From Bacteroidales bacterium (GTDB lineage: Bacteria > Bacteroidota > Bacteroidia > Bacteroidales > WCHB1-69), in the NCBI GenBank assembly GCA_017618435.1, contig JAFZUH010000257.1:1-7925 (forward strand): DNA of 7,925 nucleotides. The letters are read 5' to 3'. How positions within the stretch are numbered: position 1 is the first letter of the stretch; each line of letters opens with the position of its first letter. Below the pieces are notes generated by a model. It had not been told where the DNA came from. It saw only the letters and a program-made list of their open reading frames with translations, and made no database searches. The position numbers and the translations under genes are program-made. Below are positions 1 through 6,862 of the stretch, piece by piece.

Positions 1-1231
1 AGGTTGCCCTGTAGAAATAGACATACCTGCCTTTATCGCCAACATTGCCGAAGGTAATTTCAAAGACGCTGCGGCAAAAATTGCAGAAACATCGTTATTG
101 CCTGCCATTTGCGGAAGGGTGTGTCCGCAAGAAACGCAATGCGAAGGCCGTTGTGTTTTGGGCAAAAAAGGCGATGCTGTTTCTATAGGGAAATTGGAAC
201 GCTTTGTGGCAGACTATGCAAGAGAAAATCACATCAATATCAACACCAATATCACTAAAAACACGCACAGAATTGCAGTTATCGGCAGCGGACCTGCAGG
301 CTTGACATGTGCTGCCGACCTCGCAAGAATGGGCTATCAAGTTACTGTTTTTGAAGCCCTGCATCGTGCCGGCGGAGTACTCACCTACGGTATTCCTGAA
401 TTCAGATTGCCCAAACAAGCCATTGTAGAACCAGAAATTGAAAAATTAAAATCATTAGGCGTTGATATTCATACAAATGTAGTCATCGGTAAAACCTATT
501 CCATTCAATCACTATTGGAAAAAGAAGGATTTGAAGCCATATTTATCGGTGTGGGAGCAGGATTGCCCAAATTTATGAATATCAAAGGTGAAAATCTCAA
601 TGGAGTGGTTTCCGCCAATGAATTTCTGACAAGAAACAACTTGATGAAAGCCTATAATCCCGAATACCTTACCCCCAATTATGTCGGTAAAAACATTGCC
701 GTTATCGGAGGCGGAAATGTTGCCATGGATGCGGCCAGAACAGCCTTACGACTTGGGGCAAAAGTTTCTGTTTTTTACAGACGTTCAGAAAACGAACTGC
801 CCGCACGACACGAAGAAGTTTGTCATGCCAAAGAAGAAGGCGTTGAATTTCACTTTTTGACTACACCTGTCGAACTTATCGGGGAAAACGATTGGGTGAA
901 AACCATAAAATTCAGAAAAATGCAATTGGGGGAACCCGATGCTTCAGGAAGACGTTCACCCGTTGAAATAGAAGGTTCTGACTATACCCTTGATAAAGAT
1001 ATGGTCATCATGGCTATTGGCACAAGTCCCAATCCTCTGATAGGTCAAACAACAGAAGGTTTGATTATCAATAAAAAAGGGTGCATTGAAATAGACGAAC
1101 ACGGACAAACGTCAAAACAAGGAATTTTTGCCGGTGGAGACGCAACAAGCGGAGCCGCTACCGTTATCTTGGCAATGGGTGCAGGCAGAACTGCGGCAAA
1201 AGCAATTGACAATTATATAAAAAATAAGTGA
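1..1231 (+). CDS. gltA: NADPH-dependent glutamate synthase small-subunit-like flavoprotein (GltA/NfnL type), 5' end missing
   Basis: The frame is open from the first full codon at base 2 to a TGA at 1229-1231, so the start lies left of the window. Family members are usually about 450-470 residues, so roughly 50-60 are missing. The visible part begins GCPVEIDIPAFI, then CGRVCPQETQCEGRC (about 107-151), the cysteine-rich N-terminal Fe-S region of this family. A first dinucleotide fold, VIGSGPAGLTCAADLARMG (from about 278), should bind FAD. A second, VIGGGNVAMDAARTALRLG (from about 701), followed by a YRRS segment should bind NADPH. GIFAGGDATSGAATVILAMG (from about 1121) is the closing FAD motif. 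Known relatives pass electrons between NADPH and a partner: GltD works with the large glutamate synthase subunit, NfnL with NfnS and ferredoxin. Which applies cannot be decided here; the GCPVEIDIPAF pattern leans to the NfnL/homotetrameric GltA side. A TTG at 98 is inside the conserved region and is not the start. Confidence 0.9.
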   Translation, partial: GCPVEIDIPAFIANIAEGNFKDAAAKIAETSLLPAICGRVCPQETQCEGRCVLGKKGDAVSIGKLERFVADYARENHININTNITKNTHRIAVIGSGPAGLTCAADLARMGYQVTVFEALHRAGGVLTYGIPEFRLPKQAIVEPEIEKLKSLGVDIHTNVVIGKTYSIQSLLEKEGFEAIFIGVGAGLPKFMNIKGENLNGVVSANEFLTRNNLMKAYNPEYLTPNYVGKNIAVIGGGNVAMDAARTALRLGAKVSVFYRRSENELPARHEEVCHAKEEGVEFHFLTTPVELIGENDWVKTIKFRKMQLGEPDASGRRSPVEIEGSDYTLDKDMVIMAIGTSPNPLIGQTTEGLIINKKGCIEIDEHGQTSKQGIFAGGDATSGAATVILAMGAGRTAAKAIDNYIKNK

Positions 1232-1259
1232 TTTATTAACAGAAAATATGGTAACTTTG
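1232..1259 (+). promoter_or_regulatory. Bacteroidota-type promoter for asnS
   Basis: TAACTTTG at 1252-1259 matches the Bacteroidota -7 consensus TAnnTTTG exactly. The -33 element is weak: only a TTTA at 1232-1235 lies at about the right distance, with no TTG. Transcription would start near 1265, giving a leader of about 27 bases before the asnS ATG at 1292. The leader (AAATAGAAATCTATAACGAAT before ATG in outline) is A-rich and has no Shine-Dalgarno sequence. No convincing terminator for the upstream gltA gene is visible, so readthrough may also contribute. Confidence 0.65.
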
Positions 1260-1291
1260 TATTTTTTACAAAATAGAAATCTATAACGAAT

Positions 1292-2689
1292 ATGAAAACA
1301 ACAAGAATTATCCAATTATTAAAAGAAACTGAAACTATCGGTATTAATAATATTGTAAATATAAAAGGTTGGGTAAGAACCAAACGAGGCAACAATACAG
1401 TACTTTTCATCAACCTTAATGACGGCTCTATAGTACATGGCATTCAAGTTGTTGTTGATGTGGCAAACTTTGATGAACAATTGCTCAAACAAATTACCAC
1501 TGGTGCTTGTCTTTCCGTTGAAGGAAAATTGGTTGAATCTATGGGCAAAGGACAAAGCGTTGAAATACAAGCCTTGAAAATTGAAATTTTAGGTCTTTCC
1601 GATGCCGAACGCTACCCCTTACAGAAAAAAGGACATAGCATGGAATTTCTCCGTAGCATTGCCCACTTGCGTCCACGCACCAACTATTTTTCCTGTGTTT
1701 TAAGAATACGCCACGCTATGGCGTTTGCCATTCACAATTTTTTCAACGACAAAGGATTTGTCTATCTCCACACACCTATTATTACAGGTTCCGATTGCGA
1801 AGGAGCCGGTGAAATGTTCAATGTTACCACTATGGATTTGGGCAATGTACCTAAACTGGAGAACGGAGAAGTTGATTATAGCCAAGACTTCTTTGGCAAA
1901 AGAACACATTTAACCGTTTCCGGACAATTGAATGGAGAACTCGGGGCAATGGCTTTGGGCAATATCTATACATTTGGACCGACATTTAGAGCAGAAAACT
2001 CCAATACCCCAAGACATTTGGCCGAATTTTGGATGATAGAACCCGAAATGGCCTTTTATGAATTGGAAGACAATATGGTTTTGGCAGAAGAATTTATCAA
2101 ATATTGTGTAAAATATGCCTTGGACCACAATTTTGATGACATTCAATTCCTTAACGATTTGTTTGACAAAGAACTTATAGACAGGTTGAAATCTATTTTA
2201 GATGTCCAATTTGTCAGATTGCCTTACACCGAAGCGATAAATATACTGCAACAATCAGGGCATAAATTTGATGTGCCCGTTTATTGGGGATTGGACTTAC
2301 AAGCCGAACACGAACGCTTTTTGGTTGAAGAACATTTCAAGAAACCTGTCATTATGATAGATTATCCTAAAGAAATCAAAGCGTTTTACATGAAACAGAA
2401 CGAAGACGGCAAAACCGTTCGTGCTATGGATATTTTGTTCCCCAAAATCGGCGAAATTATCGGCGGTTCACAACGTGAAGAATCTTTGGAAAAATTGCTC
2501 AATGTTGTTCATGAAAGAAATATGAACGAACAGGAATTGTGGTGGTATTTAGACACTCGCCGATTCGGAACGGCTCCACACAGCGGTTTCGGTTTGGGTT
2601 TTGAACGCTTATTGCTCTTTGTTACAGGCATGAGCAATATCAGAGATGTGATACCATTTCCAAGAACACCGCAAAACGCCGAATTTTAA
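1292..2689 (+). CDS. asnS: Asparaginyl-tRNA synthetase
   Basis: This 465-residue cytoplasmic class IIb synthetase charges tRNA-Asn with asparagine using ATP. The N-terminal OB-fold anticodon-binding domain covers about residues 20-100 (IVNIKGWVRTKRG near its start). Class II motif 1 is around 137-164 (IRHAMAFAIHNFFNDKGF). Motif 2 is around 227-252 (TFGPTFRAENSNTPRHLAEF), with the ATP-contacting FRAE arginine. Motif 3 is around 432-457, with GFGLGFERLLLFVTG and RDVIPFPRTP. The ending FPRTPQNAEF is typical of AsnRS, and the RAENSNTPRH loop separates it from AspRS. Length is normal for bacterial AsnRS. The ATG at 1292 sits about 27 bases after a predicted transcription start and begins directly before the OB fold. 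The stop TAA shares its last A with the ATG of gldD (TAATG), so translation of the two is probably coupled. Confidence 0.97.
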   Translation: MKTTRIIQLLKETETIGINNIVNIKGWVRTKRGNNTVLFINLNDGSIVHGIQVVVDVANFDEQLLKQITTGACLSVEGKLVESMGKGQSVEIQALKIEILGLSDAERYPLQKKGHSMEFLRSIAHLRPRTNYFSCVLRIRHAMAFAIHNFFNDKGFVYLHTPIITGSDCEGAGEMFNVTTMDLGNVPKLENGEVDYSQDFFGKRTHLTVSGQLNGELGAMALGNIYTFGPTFRAENSNTPRHLAEFWMIEPEMAFYELEDNMVLAEEFIKYCVKYALDHNFDDIQFLNDLFDKELIDRLKSILDVQFVRLPYTEAINILQQSGHKFDVPVYWGLDLQAEHERFLVEEHFKKPVIMIDYPKEIKAFYMKQNEDGKTVRAMDILFPKIGEIIGGSQREESLEKLLNVVHERNMNEQELWWYLDTRRFGTAPHSGFGLGFERLLLFVTGMSNIRDVIPFPRTPQNAEF

Positions 2690-3282
2690 TGAAAAAAAAG
2701 CATTTGCTCGGAATATTTTTCGGCATGTTGTTGTTGACGGCCTGCCAAAACGAAGAAGTCTATACCCCAAAACCTCGGGGTTATTGCCGTATGGACATTC
2801 AAGATACGGGTTTTGTCCGCCTTGACAACAAATTCCCCTATTCTTTTGAATATTCCCAATATGCCTACATTGACCCTTATCCATACAGAAATACAGACAG
2901 CACCAAATATTGGATAAACATTGTATATCCCAATTTGAATGCGGTAATGTATATCAGTTACAAGCAATTCAACAACAAAGATTTGCTCAACAATATGATA
3001 AGCGATGCAAGAACATTGGTATTTAAGCAAACACAAAAAGCAGATGATATTATTGAATCGACCATTACAGATGAAGAAAGCCATGTCTTCGGCAAATTGT
3101 ATCAAGCGGTAGGTCAGGAAGTGCCTTGCCCCTATCAATTGTGGCTGAGCGATAGGGAACAACATTTTTTCAGACTCTCTCTCTATTTTAATTGTACACC
3201 CAACAACGATTCTTTAGCACCTGCCATTGATTATTTATCCAAAGATATTTTTCATTTAATAGAAACCTTTGATTGGAAATAA
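2689..3282 (+). CDS. gldD: Gliding motility lipoprotein GldD
   Basis: This 197-residue protein has a lipoprotein signal peptide: basic MKKKH, a hydrophobic stretch, then lipobox LTAC with lipidated Cys19. The mature end starts CQNEEVY, acidic just after the cysteine, as in Bacteroidota surface-export signals, though a surface location is only inference. Family-typical blocks follow: PKPRGYCRMDI (28-37), FPYSFEYSQYAYIDPY (49-64), YWINIVYPNLNAVMYISY (74-91), an ARTLVFKQTQKADDIIES stretch (107-124), VFGKLYQAVG (133-142), then RLSLYFNCTPNNDSLAPAIDYL (162 on, in outline) and DIFHLIETFDWK at the end. In Flavobacterium johnsoniae GldD is needed for gliding; its biochemical role is not known. gldD is classically next to gldE, but here it lies between asnS and a yihY-like gene. 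Identification rests on recalled family pattern; a similarity search would confirm it. Confidence 0.87.
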   Translation: MKKKHLLGIFFGMLLLTACQNEEVYTPKPRGYCRMDIQDTGFVRLDNKFPYSFEYSQYAYIDPYPYRNTDSTKYWINIVYPNLNAVMYISYKQFNNKDLLNNMISDARTLVFKQTQKADDIIESTITDEESHVFGKLYQAVGQEVPCPYQLWLSDREQHFFRLSLYFNCTPNNDSLAPAIDYLSKDIFHLIETFDWK

Positions 3283-3283
3283 T

Positions 3284-4261
3284 ATGACTATCAACGATAT
3301 TCTTCTAAAACTATTGAATATATCTTGGATAAAAAGAACAATAAATTTGCTTCGTAGAATAGTTCTTCCCGGGTTTGACGGTGTTCCATTGTTTGACAGT
3401 TTGGTTTATTTTGTCAAAGGATTGATAAAAGGTGAATTATCCATCCGTGCAGCGGCTTTGTCCTATAATTTTTTTATGGCATTGTTTCCTTTAATTCTGT
3501 TTTTAATTACAATTATCGGATATTTGCCCATATCACAGCATTTTATAAATTCTGTTTACGACATATTACACGATACTTTACCTGAAAACGTATCTCTTGC
3601 AGTACAAAATACCATAGAAGGGATTATGCAAAAAAATGCAACTTTGCTGTCTTTTAGTATTATTTTCACTTTCTATTTTGCCACACGCGGTGTCAGAGCA
3701 ATGATGAGTTGTTTCAATGCCACTTATCATGAAATAGAAACGCGTTCCGCTATCAAACTGCATCTTGTCTGTTTATGGGTATTGTTTATACTTGTGATGA
3801 TGTTTTTTGTCATTGTCATTGTCAATATTGCGGCAACACAAATTTTCAAATATTTGCTTGCCCACCAGATATTACATCCGGGATTTTTAATGGTTGGACT
3901 ACGCATTACCAAATGGTTGTTGATTGTCTTTTTGGTATTTCTATCTATTTCAACCATCTATTATTTCGCTCCTGCAAAAAAACGAGAATTCCGATTCTTT
4001 TCGGCAGGTTCATCGTTGGCAACTTTGCTTATTGTGATTTCAAGTGCAGGTTTTAACTTTTATATTTCCAACTTTTCCAACTACAATGCCGTTTATGGGT
4101 CAATAGGCACTTTGATTATTTTCTTGGTTGGCATACAACTTATTTCCATGATTATCATTATCGGCTTTGAGCTGAATGCCTCCATTCACCACGCACGCAT
4201 ACGAATAGACAATATCAACAAAAAAGCCGCTTTTACTCCAATTGAAAAAAACAACAATTAA
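3284..4261 (+). CDS. YihY/virulence factor BrkB family inner-membrane protein
   Basis: This protein has 325 residues counted from the ATG at 3284. A TTG at 3269 is in frame but lies inside gldD, so the ATG one base after the gldD stop (TAATATG) is preferred. Six hydrophobic segments are visible, roughly at residues 62-82, 119-138, 160-185, 205-228, 240-262 and 273-297. The family signature is clear: SIRAAALSYNFFMALFPLIL (53-72) before and in helix 1, TRGVRAMMSCFNATYHE (134-150), YYFAPAKKREFRFFSAGS (226-243) before helix 5, and FNFYISNFSNYNAVYGSIG (257-275) before helix 6. Members are inner-membrane proteins once mislabelled ribonuclease BN; their transport or other activity is not established. 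A soluble N-terminal extension of about 50 residues precedes the first helix, and a polar tail of about 25 residues ends the protein. It is probably cotranscribed with gldD and cdd. Confidence 0.92.
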   Translation: MTINDILLKLLNISWIKRTINLLRRIVLPGFDGVPLFDSLVYFVKGLIKGELSIRAAALSYNFFMALFPLILFLITIIGYLPISQHFINSVYDILHDTLPENVSLAVQNTIEGIMQKNATLLSFSIIFTFYFATRGVRAMMSCFNATYHEIETRSAIKLHLVCLWVLFILVMMFFVIVIVNIAATQIFKYLLAHQILHPGFLMVGLRITKWLLIVFLVFLSISTIYYFAPAKKREFRFFSAGSSLATLLIVISSAGFNFYISNFSNYNAVYGSIGTLIIFLVGIQLISMIIIIGFELNASIHHARIRIDNINKKAAFTPIEKNNN

Positions 4262-4266
4262 TTAAT

Positions 4267-4755
4267 ATGCTCAAAAAGCAACTGAACATCACATACGAAG
4301 AATACAATTCTGACAATGAACTACCTCTGCAACTGCAAAATTTGGTGCAGCAAGCCCGAAAAATATCAGAGCAGGCCTACGCTCCCTATTCCCGATTCAG
4401 GGTTGGAGCAGCAGTATTATTATCTGACAACACAGTTGTTTTAGGCAACAACCAAGAAAATGCCTCATATCCCGAAGGACTTTGTGCCGAACGGGTTGCC
4501 GTTTTCGCTGCCATGGCCAATCACGCAGAAACAAATATAAAAGCAATTGCCATTTGCAGCAATCCTATGGATTTTGAAACAAATGTACCTCTATCACCAT
4601 GCGGAGCATGCCGGCAAGTATTAGCCGAATATGAACACAAAAGCAATCAACATATTACTATTCTATTATGCTCACTCAAAGGACATATTATTCTTATTAA
4701 TAGTGTCAAAGATATGCTGCCTTTTCATTTTTCTGCCGAAAATTTATCAGAATAA
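4267..4755 (+). CDS. cdd: Cytidine deaminase
   Basis: This 162-residue cytoplasmic zinc enzyme deaminates cytidine and deoxycytidine to uridine and deoxyuridine in pyrimidine salvage. The substrate and core motif YAPYSRFRVGAAVLL is at 38-52, NNQENASYPEGLCAERVAVF at 61-80, and PCGACRQVLAEY at 111-122. The zinc ligands should be Cys73, Cys112 and Cys115, with Glu75 as the proton-shuttling catalytic residue; all are present. The size and three-cysteine zinc site fit the tetrameric class rather than the longer dimeric E. coli type. An N-terminal extension of about 25 residues (LNITYEEYNSDNELP) is usual in Bacteroidota homologues. The ATG at 4267 follows the yihY-like stop by 5 bases with no Shine-Dalgarno sequence, so it is the probable last gene of the asnS operon. 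Confidence 0.95.
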   Translation: MLKKQLNITYEEYNSDNELPLQLQNLVQQARKISEQAYAPYSRFRVGAAVLLSDNTVVLGNNQENASYPEGLCAERVAVFAAMANHAETNIKAIAICSNPMDFETNVPLSPCGACRQVLAEYEHKSNQHITILLCSLKGHIILINSVKDMLPFHFSAENLSE

Positions 4756-4769
4756 ATCCACTTTATGCT

Positions 4770-4797
4770 TTTGGTAACAAAAAAAATGATACCTTTG
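4770..4797 (+). promoter_or_regulatory. Bacteroidota-type promoter for the outer-membrane protein gene
   Basis: TACCTTTG at 4790-4797 is an exact -7 match, and TTTG at 4770-4773 is a candidate -33 element with a 16-base spacer, a little shorter than the usual range. Transcription would begin near 4803, about 22 bases before the ATG at 4825. The promoter lies between the cdd stop and the next gene. It also overlaps the alternative upstream in-frame start codons at 4765 and 4786, which therefore would not be on this transcript. Confidence 0.7.
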
Positions 4798-4824
4798 TCT
4801 TTTAGAATATCATATTTACAGTTT

Positions 4825-5559
4825 ATGAAAAAATTTGTCATAAGTATATTACTGATTTCAATATCGTTTTGCTTGTTTGCCCAAGAAAACACAGTAATTG
4901 AAAACCCCAAAAAACAAAAACAAAAAAAGATAAGCAACGTAAGTGAAAAACCTGTATTGTTTAAAGACAGAGTTGTGCTGGACTTTATGACAAGCATTTG
5001 GACAGGTTTAGGCAAGTATGAAGGGGTTAAACCCAAAGCCATCAATTTTGGTTTTAACGGAGAAATTATATTCGATTTGCCCGTAAAACGCAAAAGTCCC
5101 ATCAGTTTTGGACTTGGTGTTGGAGTAAGTGCCTACAGTTTATATTCCAATGGCGTTTTTGGCATTGACAACGATACCAAGACCACTTTAACACCCATGC
5201 CCGATATTGTTTCCAAATACAGAAAAAACAAATTGTCTTACACCAATTTGCACATCCCGATAGAAATCAGATACAGACACAAATGCGGATTTAAAATTTC
5301 TGCAGGCGTGAGAGTGGGGGTTACTGTCGATTTGCACACCAAATATTTTGGTCCTGACAGAAAAACAGGTACAGGCAAAGAACTGATAAAAGATTATGAT
5401 ATTCGCAATAGAACAAAAATCCCAGTAGAAGTTGTTTTCCGCACAGGCTGGAAATTTATTGGAGTAAGTGCAAGTTACATGATTACCAAAATGTTTGAAT
5501 CGGGTAACGGCCCTGCCATTTGTCCAGTTTCAGTAGGTATTTCCATTTGTCCTTACTAA
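4825..5559 (+). CDS. Secreted, probable outer-membrane beta-barrel (porin-like) protein
   Basis: This protein has 244 residues from the ATG at 4825. That start places a clean signal peptide at the N terminus (MKKFVISILLISISFCLFA, cleavage expected between Ala19 and Gln20) and lies just after the promoter. In-frame ATGs at 4765 and 4786 would bury the signal peptide and precede the predicted transcription start. After cleavage a lysine-rich linker (residues 29-35) is followed by alternating-residue strands: VVLDFMTSIWTGLG (50-63), INFGFNGEIIFDL (73-85), ISFGLGVGVSAYSLY (93-107), YTNLHIPIEIRYR (139-151), FKISAGVRVGVTVDL (156-170), IPVEVVFRTGWKFIGVSASYMI (199-220), ending in VSVGISICPY. The LHIPIEIRY strand and the glycine-rich pattern resemble the 8-strand 'outer membrane beta-barrel' families common in Bacteroidota. 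No specific function can be named, and the final residue is Tyr rather than Phe. Confidence 0.75.
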   Translation: MKKFVISILLISISFCLFAQENTVIENPKKQKQKKISNVSEKPVLFKDRVVLDFMTSIWTGLGKYEGVKPKAINFGFNGEIIFDLPVKRKSPISFGLGVGVSAYSLYSNGVFGIDNDTKTTLTPMPDIVSKYRKNKLSYTNLHIPIEIRYRHKCGFKISAGVRVGVTVDLHTKYFGPDRKTGTGKELIKDYDIRNRTKIPVEVVFRTGWKFIGVSASYMITKMFESGNGPAICPVSVGISICPY

Positions 5560-5571
5560 TAAAAACAGAAA

Positions 5572-5600
5572 AGCGACATTATAAAGATGCCGCTTTTTTT
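5572..5600. terminator. Bidirectional intrinsic terminator between convergent genes
   Basis: The arms AGCGACAT (5572-5579) and ATGCCGCT (5587-5594) enclose a 7-base loop. On the + strand the stem has one A-C mismatch and is followed by a T run (5594-5600). On the minus strand the same position becomes a G-U wobble and the transcript continues into a T-rich tail (TTTTCTGTTTTTATT), so the hairpin should work in both directions and may be stronger for the minus-strand gene. The TAA stop of the minus-strand gene (5579-5581) lies within the hairpin. Confidence 0.75.
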
Positions 5601-6745
5601 ATTCTCTCCAATGCTTCTTGTACAATCTTGCGGGGACATGCAATATTCATACGCATAAACCCTGTTCCGTCTATGCCATAATCGGTTCCATTGACGAAAC
5701 CTACTTTTGCCTTGTCGGTCAAAAAACGCATTAAATCTGTTTGCGACATTGCCCATTGTCTAAAATCCAACCAAATCAAAAAAGAGGCTTCGGGCTTTAT
5801 CATTTTAACAGAAGGTAAATTCTCTCGCAAATATTGTTCCACAAAATTGATATTGTCCTGCAAATAAACCAAAAGTTGTTCCAGCCATGGCTCCCCGTAA
5901 CGGAATGCGGCTTCCGCTCCGACAAAGGCAAAAATATTGCCCAACGACAATTCATTGGCATCCAAGTAGGCAAAATATTGTTTTCTTATATTTTCATTTT
6001 CCACATAACAAACCGATGAAGCCAAACCCGGCATGTTGAAAGTCTTGCTTGGAGCAAAAAACGTAATGGAATTGTCCGCTGCCTGCGGCGAAACAGTTGA
6101 AAATGAAATATGCTCAAAACCGGGCAAAGTAAGGTCTGCATGTATTTCATCGGAAATGACCAAAACATGATGTTTAAAACATATTTCCGCAACTTGCCGC
6201 AATTCTTCCTTAGTCCAAACTCTTCCGCCCGGATTGTGCGGATTGACCAATATCATCATTTTACACTCCTTTGCTTTGGCTTCCAAATCCTGAAAATCAA
6301 ACTCCAAATGTCCGTTTTTTAACAGCAAAGTACTATTGACAACTATTCTGCCTGTATTTTTAGGAACATTCAAAAATGGCGGATAAATAGGAGTTGCCAA
6401 CAATATTTTATCATCAGGCTGAGTAAATGCTTGTATAACAAAAGCAATACCCTGTACTATACCGGGAATAAAGTGCATATTTTCCCATGTTGTTTTTATA
6501 CGATAACGCCGTTCAAACCACGACAAAACCGCATCTTTATATGTTTTAGGGGCACATGTATAACCCAAAATCCCGTGTGAGCAACGCTCCTTGATGGCAT
6601 TGAGAATAAAATCAGGCGTTTTAAAATCCATATCGGCTATCCACATTGGCAAAATATCTGTTCTGCCAAAAACCGCTCTAAGTAGTTCGTACTTGACACA
6701 ACTTGACTGTGTCCTGTCTATTTCTTCATCAAAATTATAATACAT
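5579..6745 (-). CDS. MalY/PatB family PLP-dependent cystathionine beta-lyase / C-S lyase
   Basis: This 388-residue cytoplasmic fold-type I PLP enzyme has the usual length for MalY/PatB proteins. The family hallmark LPMWIADMDFKTP is at 32-44. Other PLP-site elements are LATPIYPPF (116-124, Tyr121 stacking), VNPHNPGGRVW (167-177, Asn171), ISDEIHADL (197-205, Asp199 to the pyridine nitrogen), and APSKTFNMPGL (231-241), where Lys234 should form the Schiff base. FMRMNIACP (363-371) carries the carboxylate-binding arginine, probably Arg365. Known relatives cleave cystathionine or cysteine S-conjugates to homocysteine or thiols, pyruvate and ammonia; some act as aminotransferases, and E. coli MalY also inhibits MalT. 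The substrate here is unknown. The ATG at 6745 lies about 14 bases after a predicted transcription start, so the leader is very short. It is likely monocistronic in this window. Confidence 0.9.
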   Translation of the reverse strand: MYYNFDEEIDRTQSSCVKYELLRAVFGRTDILPMWIADMDFKTPDFILNAIKERCSHGILGYTCAPKTYKDAVLSWFERRYRIKTTWENMHFIPGIVQGIAFVIQAFTQPDDKILLATPIYPPFLNVPKNTGRIVVNSTLLLKNGHLEFDFQDLEAKAKECKMMILVNPHNPGGRVWTKEELRQVAEICFKHHVLVISDEIHADLTLPGFEHISFSTVSPQAADNSITFFAPSKTFNMPGLASSVCYVENENIRKQYFAYLDANELSLGNIFAFVGAEAAFRYGEPWLEQLLVYLQDNINFVEQYLRENLPSVKMIKPEASFLIWLDFRQWAMSQTDLMRFLTDKAKVGFVNGTDYGIDGTGFMRMNIACPRKIVQEALERIKKAASL

Positions 6746-6764
6746 AAAAATTGTTTTTATGTTG

Positions 6765-6795
6765 CAAAGTTATATTATTCTTTTGTTTTTTGCAA
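6765..6795 (-). promoter_or_regulatory. Bacteroidota-type promoter for the MalY/PatB gene
   Basis: Read on the minus strand, TTG (6795-6793, in TTGCA) is followed after 20 bases by TAACTTTG (6772-6765). Both elements and the spacing fit the Bacteroidota housekeeping promoter. Transcription would start near 6759, leaving a leader of about 14 A-rich bases without a Shine-Dalgarno sequence before the ATG at 6745. Confidence 0.75.
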
Positions 6796-6814
6796 GTAAA
6801 AAAGACAATAAAAA

Positions 6815-6840
6815 AAAGGATAGCCCTTGGACTATCCTTT
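6815..6840 (-). terminator. Intrinsic terminator of the minus-strand lipoprotein gene
   Basis: A perfect 9-base inverted repeat (AAAGGATAG at 6815-6823, CTATCCTTT at 6832-6840) has an 8-base loop. On the minus strand it is followed directly by a run of T (complement of the A run 6811-6817), and it lies about 23 bases after the lipoprotein stop. On the + strand the stem is followed only by an interrupted T-rich tract (TTTCTTGTTTTTT). It separates the lipoprotein from the MalY/PatB promoter just downstream. Confidence 0.88.
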
Positions 6841-6862
6841 CTTGTTTTTTCAAATACAATAA

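Noticed and set aside
2686..3165. 159-codon minus-strand open frame antisense to gldD
   Set aside because: It covers gldD, whose lipobox and family motifs are convincing. The antisense protein shows no recognisable domain.
3269..3283. TTG at 3269 as start of the YihY-like gene
   Set aside because: It lies inside gldD and adds only five residues. The ATG at 3284 directly after the gldD stop is the simpler start.
4752..4766. Terminator after cdd (ATAAA / TTTAT arms)
   Set aside because: It is a five-pair all-A/T stem with no clean T run after it, too weak to support. Readthrough from cdd into the next gene remains possible.
4765..4824. Upstream ATG codons (4765, 4786) as starts of the outer-membrane protein gene
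   Set aside because: They would place about 20 residues ahead of an otherwise perfect signal peptide, and they fall upstream of the transcription start predicted from TACCTTTG at 4790-4797.
4725..5102. 125-codon minus-strand open frame across the cdd/outer-membrane protein junction
   Set aside because: It lies antisense to the signal peptide and strands of the + gene and over that gene's promoter. It has no family motif and no promoter box of its own.
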